NCBI GenBank assembly: GCA_938084085.1 | Contig: CALKDV010000464.1 | Span: forward strand, 1 to 6,463 | Source: an uncultured Nannocystaceae bacterium | GTDB taxonomy: Bacteria > Myxococcota_A > Polyangia > Nannocystales > Nannocystaceae | DNA: 6,463 nucleotides | Reading direction: 5' to 3' | Shown: piece after piece, positions 1 through 5,329 of the stretch | Position numbering within the stretch: the first letter of the stretch is position 1 | Layout of the letters: each line of letters starts with the position of its first letter | Notes under the pieces: model-generated | Database searches by the model: none | What the model was told of the DNA's origin: nothing | What the model saw: only the letters and a program-made list of their open reading frames with translations | Position numbers and translations under genes: made by a program

Positions 1-129
1 GCCGTCGCCGTCGCCGTCGCCCGTCTCGCTCGCCGTGGGGTCTCCGCCTCCACCGTCACTGTCCGAGCAGGAGGTCATGGCTAGAGGTAGGAGGACTACA
101 CCCACAATGATCTTCCAACGAGAGGACAT
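1..129 (-). CDS. N-terminal fragment of a secreted lipoprotein
   Basis: This open frame of 43 codons starts with ATG at 129 and runs off the left edge without a stop. The start MSSRWK is followed by a hydrophobic stretch (about residues 7-18, IIVGVVLLPLAM) and then TSC, with Cys21 as the likely lipidated residue. This is a type II (lipoprotein) signal peptide with a somewhat loose lipobox, since the -3 position is Met. The mature part begins with Ser/Asp/Gly-rich sequence and ends in repeated Gly-Asp pairs, a flexible tether that would hold a folded domain away from the membrane. The Gly-Asp run is encoded by a 6-bp tandem repeat (GCCGTC on the plus strand, three full copies at 1-18). No strong Shine-Dalgarno sequence precedes the ATG. 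The folded domain lies outside the window, so no function can be given. The tether resembles that of the lipoprotein at 3593-5161 and is typical of myxobacterial surface proteins. Confidence 0.75.
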   Translation of the reverse strand, partial: MSSRWKIIVGVVLLPLAMTSCSDSDGGGGDPTASETGDGDGDG

Positions 130-372
130 GGCGTGATTTTAGCGGTGGGGCACGGGCAGTGTATCGCCATAAAATGAGAACTTGATTAATGAGGGCCGGC
201 CGGAATCTTTTGGAGAGGCGACCAGGTTTCTTTGGTATCCTGCGGGTGCTGCGGGGCACATTCGCAGGGGCGCGTTGAGTCGTTCTTCCTGCGTGCGAGG
301 GTGCTCCACCCCGTGTGGGGCGCGCCACCGCAACACTCACGGCCGGGAGGCCGGCTTTCAAGGTCACGGTCA
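130..372. promoter_or_regulatory. Divergent intergenic region between lipoprotein and YfcC-type transporter genes
   Basis: This is 243 bp of non-coding DNA between two divergent start codons. The stretch at about 161-190 is clearly AT-rich against a GC-rich background and is the likeliest place for both promoters. On the plus strand TAAAAT (170-175) matches the -10 consensus at five of six positions, but no convincing -35 lies upstream. On the minus strand TACACT (158-163) could be a -10 for the lipoprotein, giving a leader of about 20-25 nt; its -35 is also weak. If the plus-strand site is used, the transporter mRNA has a leader of nearly 190 nt. Near its end are two small hairpins: CCCC-GTGT-GGGG at about 309-320, and GCCGG-GAGG-CCGGC at 342-355, just upstream of the ribosome binding site. 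Both stems are short and may be chance in GC-rich DNA. No small ORF here looks real. Confidence 0.35.
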
Positions 373-1791
373 ATGCGCAAACTACAACCGCCCAACGTCT
401 TCGTTTTGATCTTCACCATCCTGGTCCTCGTGGGTCTGATGACGTGGGTGCTGCCCGGTGGGGAATACGCCAAGGAGGCCATGCAGACCGCCGCGGGCAC
501 CAAGCAGGTGGTGTTGCTCGGGGAGGACGGCTCGCCGATCTACACGCAGGTGCCCGCCGTGCGCCAAGGTCCGTGGGAGATTCTGAAGGCGCCCATTCGA
601 GGCATGGAGCAGGCGGCGGATGTGGTGGCGTTCATCTTGTTGGTGGGCGGCGCCTTCGGGGTGCTCAGCGCCACCGGGGCTATCTTGGCGGCGATCCGAT
701 GGCTCACCAGCGTGGTCGGCGGACGCGGTCGGTTCTTCATGATCCCCGTGTTGATGTTCACCTTCAGTTTGGGCGGCGCGTTCTTCGGCATGGCCGAGGA
801 GGTCATCCCCTTCGTGCTGTTGACGGTGCCGCTCGCGGTGTCGCTGCGCTTCGACGTGACCACTGGCGTGGCCATCCCCTTCATCGGTTCCCAAGCAGGG
901 TTTGCGGCGGCGTTCGTGAACCCGTTCACTTTGGGGATCGCCAAGGGCATCACGGGGCAGCCCATCGACGAGGGTCAAGGCTACCGCATGATTTGTTGGG
1001 TCATCGTCACCTCGGTGTGTGCCGCCGCGGTCTCGTGGCACGCCTACCGGGTGTCGCAAGATCCCCAGCGCAGCCCCACGCCGGAGCTTGACGCCCGCTG
1101 GCGCGACGAGTTCGAGGCGCCGGCAACAGGCGAGGCCGACGGGCTGCGCCCGGTGCACGTGCTTGTGTTGGTCTGCTTCGCCGCGTCGATGGTGCTGTTG
1201 GCGGTGGGGGCCTTGCAGTGGGACTGGTACATCACCGAGCTCTCAGGATTGTTCATCGGGATGGCTGTCCTCTGCGGCTTGGCGGGCAAGCTTCGGCCTG
1301 GGCAAATCGCCGACGCCTTCGTGGAAGGGGCCAAGGATCTCGTGGCCGCGGCGGTGCTCGTGGGGGTCGCCCGTGGCATCTTGGTGGTGGCCGAGGACGG
1401 CCGCATCATCGACACCATCTTGCACGGCATGGCCGGCGCGGTGGAGGGGCTCGGGCCGCTGTGGACCACCGAGTGCATGTTTGGTGTGCAGACCGTGATC
1501 AACTTTTTTGTGCCCAGCGGGAGTGGGCAGGCGGCCTTGACCATGCCGGTGATGTCGCCGCTGGCTCAGATCGTGGGCGTCCACCAAGAGAACGCCATCT
1601 TGGCCTACCAGTTTGGCGACGGCTTCACCAATATGATCATCCCCACCAACGCGGTGCTTGTGGGTGTGTTGAGCATGGCGAAGATGGAGTACGGCACCTG
1701 GTTTCGCTGGATGATTAAGCTTCAGCTGTTCTTGTTTGCGTTGGGCATGGTATTTTTGGCCCTGAGCCCGTTCCACAGCGTGGCTCCGTGA
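373..1791 (+). CDS. YfcC/DcuC-family inner-membrane transporter
   Basis: This 472-residue polytopic membrane protein belongs to the YfcC branch of the DcuC (C4-dicarboxylate carrier-like) family within the ion-transporter superfamily. The first segment (about residues 8-27) leads into TWVLPGGEY, typical of the family. Later landmarks are FSLGGAFFGMAEE (131-143), GSQAGFAAAFVNPF (172-185), FVEGAKDL (316-323), NFFVPSGSGQAALTMP (377-392) and YQFGDGFTNMIIPT (412-425). The Gly/Ser/Asn-rich motifs fall at equivalent places in the two halves and correspond to the re-entrant hairpins of this fold. A hydrophilic loop at about 226-259 separates the halves. The length is normal for the family. The frame could extend to a TTG at 232, but those 47 residues are Arg/Cys/Pro-rich and unlike the family. 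ATG 373 starts right at the conserved N-terminus and has AAGG nine bases upstream. The substrate is uncertain: family members are linked to dicarboxylates, amino acids (antiport) or acetate metabolism. The gene converges with the peptide-transporter gene. Confidence 0.92.
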   Translation: MRKLQPPNVFVLIFTILVLVGLMTWVLPGGEYAKEAMQTAAGTKQVVLLGEDGSPIYTQVPAVRQGPWEILKAPIRGMEQAADVVAFILLVGGAFGVLSATGAILAAIRWLTSVVGGRGRFFMIPVLMFTFSLGGAFFGMAEEVIPFVLLTVPLAVSLRFDVTTGVAIPFIGSQAGFAAAFVNPFTLGIAKGITGQPIDEGQGYRMICWVIVTSVCAAAVSWHAYRVSQDPQRSPTPELDARWRDEFEAPATGEADGLRPVHVLVLVCFAASMVLLAVGALQWDWYITELSGLFIGMAVLCGLAGKLRPGQIADAFVEGAKDLVAAAVLVGVARGILVVAEDGRIIDTILHGMAGAVEGLGPLWTTECMFGVQTVINFFVPSGSGQAALTMPVMSPLAQIVGVHQENAILAYQFGDGFTNMIIPTNAVLVGVLSMAKMEYGTWFRWMIKLQLFLFALGMVFLALSPFHSVAP

Positions 1792-1827
1792 CGCATCTGC
1801 CGAGGTGACGAGCAGCCCACAACGCGA

Positions 1828-1882
1828 CACGCCCCGCGGCCATGGGGCGACGGGGCGTGGGCATCCCGCGCGGCGACGCGGG
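1828..1882. terminator. Two GC-rich hairpins between convergent genes, candidate bidirectional terminator
   Basis: The 105-bp gap between the converging transporter genes holds two hairpins. The first pairs CACGCCCCG (1828-1836) with CGGGGCGTG (1851-1859), a perfect 9-bp stem with a 14-nt loop. The loop contains GGGGC (1844-1848), which can pair instead with GCCCC (1831-1835), so two conformations compete. The second pairs CCCGCG (1865-1870) with CGCGGG (1877-1882) around a 6-nt loop. Neither is followed by a T-run in either direction, so these are not textbook intrinsic terminators. Position between convergent stops and stem strength support a role in ending transcription from both sides. 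T-tract-poor terminators are common in GC-rich bacteria. Confidence 0.5.
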
Positions 1883-1896
1883 CGATAACGACGTGG

Positions 1897-3393
1897 CTAT
1901 TTCACGCCGTGCATCAGCTTGTTGATGAAGGGCGCTGCGATGAAGAACACCACCGCGAGCACCACGCCCATGATGAACAGCTGGTTGAACACCGTAGCGT
2001 ACTGCTCGATGGAGCCAGCGGCCGCGCCGTGCTCGCCGCCGCCCGTGGCCACAGAGGCGATGAGCCCCGCGATGTAGTTGGCGCCGGCGATGGAGAGGAA
2101 CCATCCGCCCATGGCGAGCCCGGTCTCTTCAGGTTTGGCCAACTTCGTCACCATGGACAGGCCAATGGGCGACAAACAAAGCTCCCCGGAGGTGTGGATG
2201 AGGTAGCAAAGCGCGAGCATCATCGCGGGGATTTTGCCGTCGCCGTCTTGCATCTGGCCGATGGAGAACACCAGCACGTAAAATCCGAGCGCCACGAACA
2301 CCAAGGCGATGGCGAACTTGCGCGGGATGGACGGGTTCAGCTTCTTCTTATCCAGCGCGGGCCACGCCATGGCGAACAGCGGGGCGAGCACCAAAATAAA
2401 GGTGGGGTTGGCGGACTGGAAGGCGGCGAAATCGACGGTGACACCGCCGATGGTCAGGTCCACGTAGTCGCGCGCGAAGAAGTTGAGCGAGGAGCCGGCC
2501 TGCTCAAACAGCGCCCAGAAGATCGCGTTGGCCACGAACAATATGAGCATGGCGAAGTAGCGGTGAAGTTGCACCTTGTCCGCCTTGAGTCCGCTGTAGA
2601 TAAAGTAGCCCGCCAAAAACAGCAGCAGCAGGCCCAAGATGGCGCCGAGGACCTCGCTTTTGCTCAAGAGCACGTACACCGGGGCGGCGAGGACGAGCCC
2701 GCCTACCAGGACCAATCCCATGGAGCCGTAGCCCTCTTTGCCCTTGGGGGGCTTGCCCACATGGCCGATCCACGATTTGAGCAGCTGGAAGACCATCAAG
2801 CCGAAGATCATGCCGATGCCGGCGGCGAAAAAGCCCCACTTGAGGCCGTAGGTCACGCCGATCCAGGTGGAGGTGATGAGCGGCGCGATAAGGGCGCCGG
2901 CGTTGATGCCCATGTAGAAGATGGTGAAGCCCGAGTCGCGCCTGCTGTCTCCCGGCTCGTACAGCTGTCCCACCATGGTGGAGATATTCGGCTTAAACAG
3001 CCCGTTCCCGACGACCAGCAGCGCCAGACCCACCAAGAAGCTGGTGAGATCGGGAGACAAAAGCATGAACATGCCCGCCGCCATCATGCTGCCGCCGAGC
3101 ATGATGGAGCGTTGGTAGCCGAGGATTCGGTCCGCAACGTAGCCGCCCAACAGGCCGGTCATGTAGACCATGGAGGTGTAGCCGCCGTAGGTGAGGCTGG
3201 CCTCGGACTCGGCGCCGTCGCCGAGGTGCGCGAAGAAAGCCTGCGCCACGTGGACCGCCAGGATGGCGCGCATGCCGTAGTAGCAAAAGCGCTCCCAAAA
3301 CTCGCTCCCGAAGAGCATCCAGAGTCCTCGGGGATGGCCCCCAAATTCGCCAGGAGGAGGGGCGATCCATTCGTGCTTCTTTTCTTCAGCCAT
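1897..3393 (-). CDS. POT/PTR2-family proton-coupled di/tripeptide transporter
   Basis: This 498-residue inner-membrane protein of the major facilitator superfamily (POT/PTR2 family) imports di- and tripeptides together with protons. The proton-coupling ExxER motif of helix 1 is intact (Glu31, Glu34, Arg35, in SEFWERFCYYG). GGYVADRILGYQR (83-95) matches the first PTR2 signature, and FYMGINAGALIAP (159-171) the second. GLFKPNISTMVG (131-142) carries the conserved lysine (Lys134). FEQAGSSLNFFA (296-307) carries the helix 7 glutamate (Glu297), and SGELCLSPIGLS (402-413) the helix 10 glutamate (Glu404) that contacts the peptide termini in structures of bacterial homologues. All key residues are present and the length equals that of typical bacterial peptide permeases, so the gene looks functional. 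ATG 3393 places the charged MAEEKK N-terminus about 30 residues before helix 1, as expected. No good Shine-Dalgarno sequence precedes it. The gene stands alone, 105 bp from its convergent neighbour and 199 bp from the gene behind it. Peptide size preference cannot be read from the sequence. Confidence 0.96.
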   Translation of the reverse strand: MAEEKKHEWIAPPPGEFGGHPRGLWMLFGSEFWERFCYYGMRAILAVHVAQAFFAHLGDGAESEASLTYGGYTSMVYMTGLLGGYVADRILGYQRSIMLGGSMMAAGMFMLLSPDLTSFLVGLALLVVGNGLFKPNISTMVGQLYEPGDSRRDSGFTIFYMGINAGALIAPLITSTWIGVTYGLKWGFFAAGIGMIFGLMVFQLLKSWIGHVGKPPKGKEGYGSMGLVLVGGLVLAAPVYVLLSKSEVLGAILGLLLLFLAGYFIYSGLKADKVQLHRYFAMLILFVANAIFWALFEQAGSSLNFFARDYVDLTIGGVTVDFAAFQSANPTFILVLAPLFAMAWPALDKKKLNPSIPRKFAIALVFVALGFYVLVFSIGQMQDGDGKIPAMMLALCYLIHTSGELCLSPIGLSMVTKLAKPEETGLAMGGWFLSIAGANYIAGLIASVATGGGEHGAAAGSIEQYATVFNQLFIMGVVLAVVFFIAAPFINKLMHGVK

Positions 3394-3403
3394 ACGCGCG
3401 GCG

Positions 3404-3433
3404 ACCGTACCTGATGGGGCGAGACGGGGTCAA
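3404..3433 (-). promoter_or_regulatory. Candidate promoter of the peptide-transporter gene
   Basis: On the minus strand TTGACC (3428-3433) matches the -35 consensus at five of six positions. Eighteen bases further is TACGGT (3404-3409), a weak -10 with three of six matches. Transcription would start around 3396-3398, only a few bases before the ATG at 3393. The mRNA would therefore be nearly leaderless, which fits the missing Shine-Dalgarno sequence. This is a pattern match only. Confidence 0.25.
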
Positions 3434-3459
3434 CGACTCGGCACGAAGGGACCCTCTCG

Positions 3460-3479
3460 GCGTGCAGTCGGTTGCACGC
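3460..3479. promoter_or_regulatory. Perfect 20-bp dyad, candidate operator upstream of the peptide-transporter gene
   Basis: GCGTGCA (3460-3466) and TGCACGC (3473-3479) are exact inverted repeats separated by six bases. The symmetry extends weakly outward through a G-T and a C-G position. The dyad is about 26 bp upstream of the proposed -35 box and about 67 bp from the ATG, a position usual for activator or repressor sites. A dimeric helix-turn-helix regulator would suit half-sites of this size and spacing. It could also form an RNA hairpin if transcribed from the lipoprotein gene behind it, although no T-run follows. No specific regulator family can be assigned. Confidence 0.35.
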
Positions 3480-3530
3480 TGTCGCGAGGGTGGTGGCGGT
3501 CCGGAGCGAAAATACCCACACGGAACCCTG

Positions 3531-3578
3531 TTCGGCTGTTTGGCCGAAAGTTGCTGGAGTGAGGAAGGGGCACGCCCC
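3531..3578 (-). terminator. Weak candidate terminator hairpins after the propeller lipoprotein gene
   Basis: Downstream of the minus-strand stop codon (3593-3595) lie two small hairpins. GGGG and CCCC around CACG at 3567-3578 are followed, in the direction of transcription, by a short pyrimidine run (TTCCTC). TTCGGC (3531-3536) pairs with GCCGAA (3543-3548) around a 6-nt loop. Neither has a proper T-tract. One of them probably ends the lipoprotein mRNA before the peptide-transporter control region, but neither is strong. Confidence 0.3.
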
Positions 3579-3592
3579 CGGTGCGGGTGGCC

Positions 3593-5161
3593 CTACCGGA
3601 AGACGTTGGCGTAGAGGCTGCTGCGGGCGCCGTCGAACTGGGTCCATGTGACGTAGGCGTTGCCGCTCGCGTCCGTCGCCACCTGGGGAAGCTCTGCGTC
3701 GCCTACGTCATCAGTCTCGAGCAAGGTTGGGCTACTCCATCCGCTCGCGTCGGCGTCGAAGCGCCGGGCCCAGATGCTCTGCACGGCGCCGTCGCTTTGC
3801 GCCCACACGAACATGGCGTCGCCGCTGGCGTCCGCGCTCACCTGGGGATCCCACGCGTTCCCAGCGTCGTTGGTCTCCAGTAGCTCATGGCGTCCCCAGG
3901 TGCTGAGGCTTGGGCTGTAGCTGTTGGACCACACGTTAAAGCGTCCGCTGTCGTAGTGCATCCATGTCGCGAAGATGTGGCCTGTGTCGCTCATGCTGAT
4001 CTGGGGTCGGGAGGCGTCGCCTTCTTCGTCCGCGATCATTGTGGCCTCGCCCCACGTGGTTGTCGCCGCGTCAAACGTGCGCACCCAGACGTTGTCTTGG
4101 GTGCCGTCGTTTTGAATCCAGATCACGGCGGCGTCGCCGTTGGCGTTGGCCACTAGCTGTACCGCACCAGCGGTGCCGGTGTCCTCTGTCTCCACGAGCT
4201 CGGGGAGCCCCCAACTGTCGGAGCTGGAGTCGTAGCGATTGGACCAGATATTGTTGCGCTCCCCATCCCACTGAAACCACACCGCGAAGGCGTTGCCCGC
4301 GGCGTCGGCCGCGACCTGGGGGAAGAAAGCAGGTCCGACGTCATTTTGTTCGATCAACTCCGCTCCCAGCCAGGTGCCCGTAGGCACGTAGTAGCGGTTG
4401 GACCACACGTCGAGGCTGCTGCCGTTTGTTTGGGTCCAAACGGCGAAGGCGGTGTCGTTTCCCGCGGCGACGATCTGCGGGTTGGAGGCGTTGCCGGCGC
4501 TGTTGGTCTCAAGGGGGATGACCGAGCCCCATGCGTCGGTCGTGGGATCATAACGGTTCGCCAGGGCGTCTTGAAGTGACCCTCCGTTGCCCTGCTCCCA
4601 CACGGCGATCGCGTTGCCGCCGTTGGCGACGCTGACCTCGGGTTTGAAAGCCCCTCCCGCGTTGTCGAACTCGATGGGCTTGGCGTTAGCCCATGCGTTG
4701 GAGTCGCGATCGTAACGGATGGCGCCGATGTGGGTGAGGGGGCTGCCGTCGGATTGGCTCCACACGACCACGGCGTTACCTTCGGCGTCCGAGGCGATCT
4801 CGGGGGCGCTCGCGTTGCCCGCCTCATCAAATTCAAGCAGTTCGGCGCCGCGCCAGATCTTGGGGGTGCACACGCCCACTTCGCATTGCTCTCCCTCCGC
4901 GCACGCGGTGTCGCAAGCGCCGCAGTGTTGCAGATCGATCTCTAGGTCCACGCACTCGCCACCACATTCCGCGAGCGGATCCATGCACGTGGCGCCGGTC
5001 TCCGTGCCGGTGTCGTCCCCGGTGTCCGTGTCGGTGCCCGTGTCGGTGCCCGTGTCCTCTGCGCCAGTCAACGTGAGAGAGTTGTCGTCGGAGCTCGACG
5101 CGGTGCACGCGGTGGCGAGTCCGCCGGCGAGCATGCATGCCGCCAGGTGTTTTAAAGTCAT
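3593..5161 (-). CDS. Lipoprotein with Cys-rich module and eight-repeat beta-propeller-like domain
   Basis: This 522-residue protein has four parts. Residues 1-19 (MTLKHLAACMLAGGLATAC) form a lipoprotein signal with Cys19 as the lipidation site. Residues 20-57 are a Ser/Asp/Thr/Gly tether with repeated TGTD units. Residues 59-98 hold eight cysteines (59, 66, 70, 80, 83, 87, 93, 98), an even number suited to disulphides; the HCGAC...C...C spacing resembles a module common in secreted myxobacterial proteins. Residues 103-522 are eight tandem repeats of 52-54 residues, the last shortened to 48. Each begins with Trp, has an acidic turn then PQV-like and GNA-like motifs, a Trp at about position 31-32, and usually WSNRYD or similar near the end. 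Length, repeat number and all-beta look suggest an eight-bladed propeller. The frame opens at 5254, but ATG 5161 starts exactly at the signal peptide and has AGG seven bases upstream. No catalytic motif is visible. Such domains often bind carbohydrate or protein, but the function is unknown. Localisation is probably the outer membrane or cell surface. Confidence 0.9.
   Translation of the reverse strand: MTLKHLAACMLAGGLATACTASSSDDNSLTLTGAEDTGTDTGTDTDTGDDTGTETGATCMDPLAECGGECVDLEIDLQHCGACDTACAEGEQCEVGVCTPKIWRGAELLEFDEAGNASAPEIASDAEGNAVVVWSQSDGSPLTHIGAIRYDRDSNAWANAKPIEFDNAGGAFKPEVSVANGGNAIAVWEQGNGGSLQDALANRYDPTTDAWGSVIPLETNSAGNASNPQIVAAGNDTAFAVWTQTNGSSLDVWSNRYYVPTGTWLGAELIEQNDVGPAFFPQVAADAAGNAFAVWFQWDGERNNIWSNRYDSSSDSWGLPELVETEDTGTAGAVQLVANANGDAAVIWIQNDGTQDNVWVRTFDAATTTWGEATMIADEEGDASRPQISMSDTGHIFATWMHYDSGRFNVWSNSYSPSLSTWGRHELLETNDAGNAWDPQVSADASGDAMFVWAQSDGAVQSIWARRFDADASGWSSPTLLETDDVGDAELPQVATDASGNAYVTWTQFDGARSSLYANVFR
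3596..4855 (-). repeat. Eight coding repeats of about 159 bp
   Basis: The repeat boundaries on the minus strand, by the leading Trp codon, are 4855-4694, 4693-4532, 4531-4373, 4372-4214, 4213-4055, 4054-3899, 3898-3740 and 3739-3596. All eight units begin with Trp. Shared positions include the LLE-like strand, D-x-G-x-A near residues 10-15, P-Q/E-V/I near 18-20, D-A-x-G-N-A near 23-28 and W-x-Q-x-D/N-G near 32-37. Unit 6 is the most divergent, with MHYDSG in place of the Q-x-D-G segment. Unit 5 lacks the Pro before its central strand. The repeats have diverged in sequence, so the array is old, not a recent expansion. Confidence 0.85.
5022..5057 (-). repeat. 12-bp tandem repeat coding the Thr/Gly/Asp tether
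   Basis: The unit GTGTCGGTGCCC (plus strand) occurs exactly at 5028-5039 and 5040-5051, with partial copies on both sides. On the minus strand it encodes the repeated Gly-Thr-Asp-Thr pattern in the linker behind the lipidated Cys. Multiples of three bases keep the frame, so copy number could drift by slippage and change only tether length. Confidence 0.6.
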
Positions 5162-5166
5162 GCGAT

Positions 5167-5196
5167 AGCCTACGAAGCGAAGCCAAGCGACGTCAA
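5167..5196 (-). promoter_or_regulatory. Candidate promoter of the propeller lipoprotein gene
   Basis: On the minus strand TTGACG (5191-5196) matches five of six -35 bases. TAGGCT (5167-5172) follows after 18 bp as a weak -10. Used as a promoter, it would start transcription almost at the ATG (5161) and give a leaderless message. The same bases (5169-5171) also supply the only Shine-Dalgarno-like AGG, so the two readings exclude each other. The alternative is a promoter further upstream within 5197-5329. Confidence 0.2.
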
Positions 5197-5329
5197 CGAA
5201 GCGGCAGCGTCCATCGAGGCGCGAGGAAGATCCGGGGCGGGTGCGCGAAATCAAGCGGCGCAGATGACATCACTCAATCAGAACGGCGTTTTTGACTCAA
5301 CGAGTCCGTGCCCACGGGCCGCCTCATCC
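5197..5329. other. Remainder of the intergenic region behind lysyl-tRNA synthetase
   Basis: No gene is visible here. It contains a small perfect dyad, GACTC-AAC-GAGTC (5294-5306), next to five T residues (5289-5293). The T-run lies on the wrong side to serve as a terminator for the minus-strand synthetase gene: its RNA would read hairpin then A-run. On the minus strand TTGAGTCA and TTGAGTGA recur 23 bp apart, partly overlapping the dyad. These could be regulator half-sites for the lipoprotein gene, or chance. Confidence 0.2.

Noticed and set aside
232..372. In-frame N-terminal extension of the YfcC-type protein from a TTG codon
   Set aside because: The 47 extra residues are Cys/Arg/Pro-rich and not membrane-like. 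The conserved family N-terminus begins right after ATG 373, which has its own ribosome binding site.
382..1830. Several long minus-strand frames opposite the YfcC-type gene
   Set aside because: They are His/Arg/Gly-rich shadow translations typical of GC-rich coding DNA, overlapping a clear membrane transporter.
1909..3414. Long plus-strand open frame of 501 codons opposite the peptide-transporter gene
   Set aside because: Its product is His/Gln/Glu/Arg-rich without domains, a mirror of high-GC codon usage. The minus strand encodes an intact POT protein.
5162..5254. In-frame extension of the propeller lipoprotein by 31 residues
   Set aside because: It would place an Arg-rich stretch before a good lipoprotein signal peptide that starts exactly at ATG 5161.
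5294..5306. GACTC/GAGTC hairpin next to a T-run as a terminator of the lysyl-tRNA synthetase gene
   Set aside because: On the transcribed minus strand the hairpin is followed by A residues, not T residues. The orientation would suit no gene in this window.
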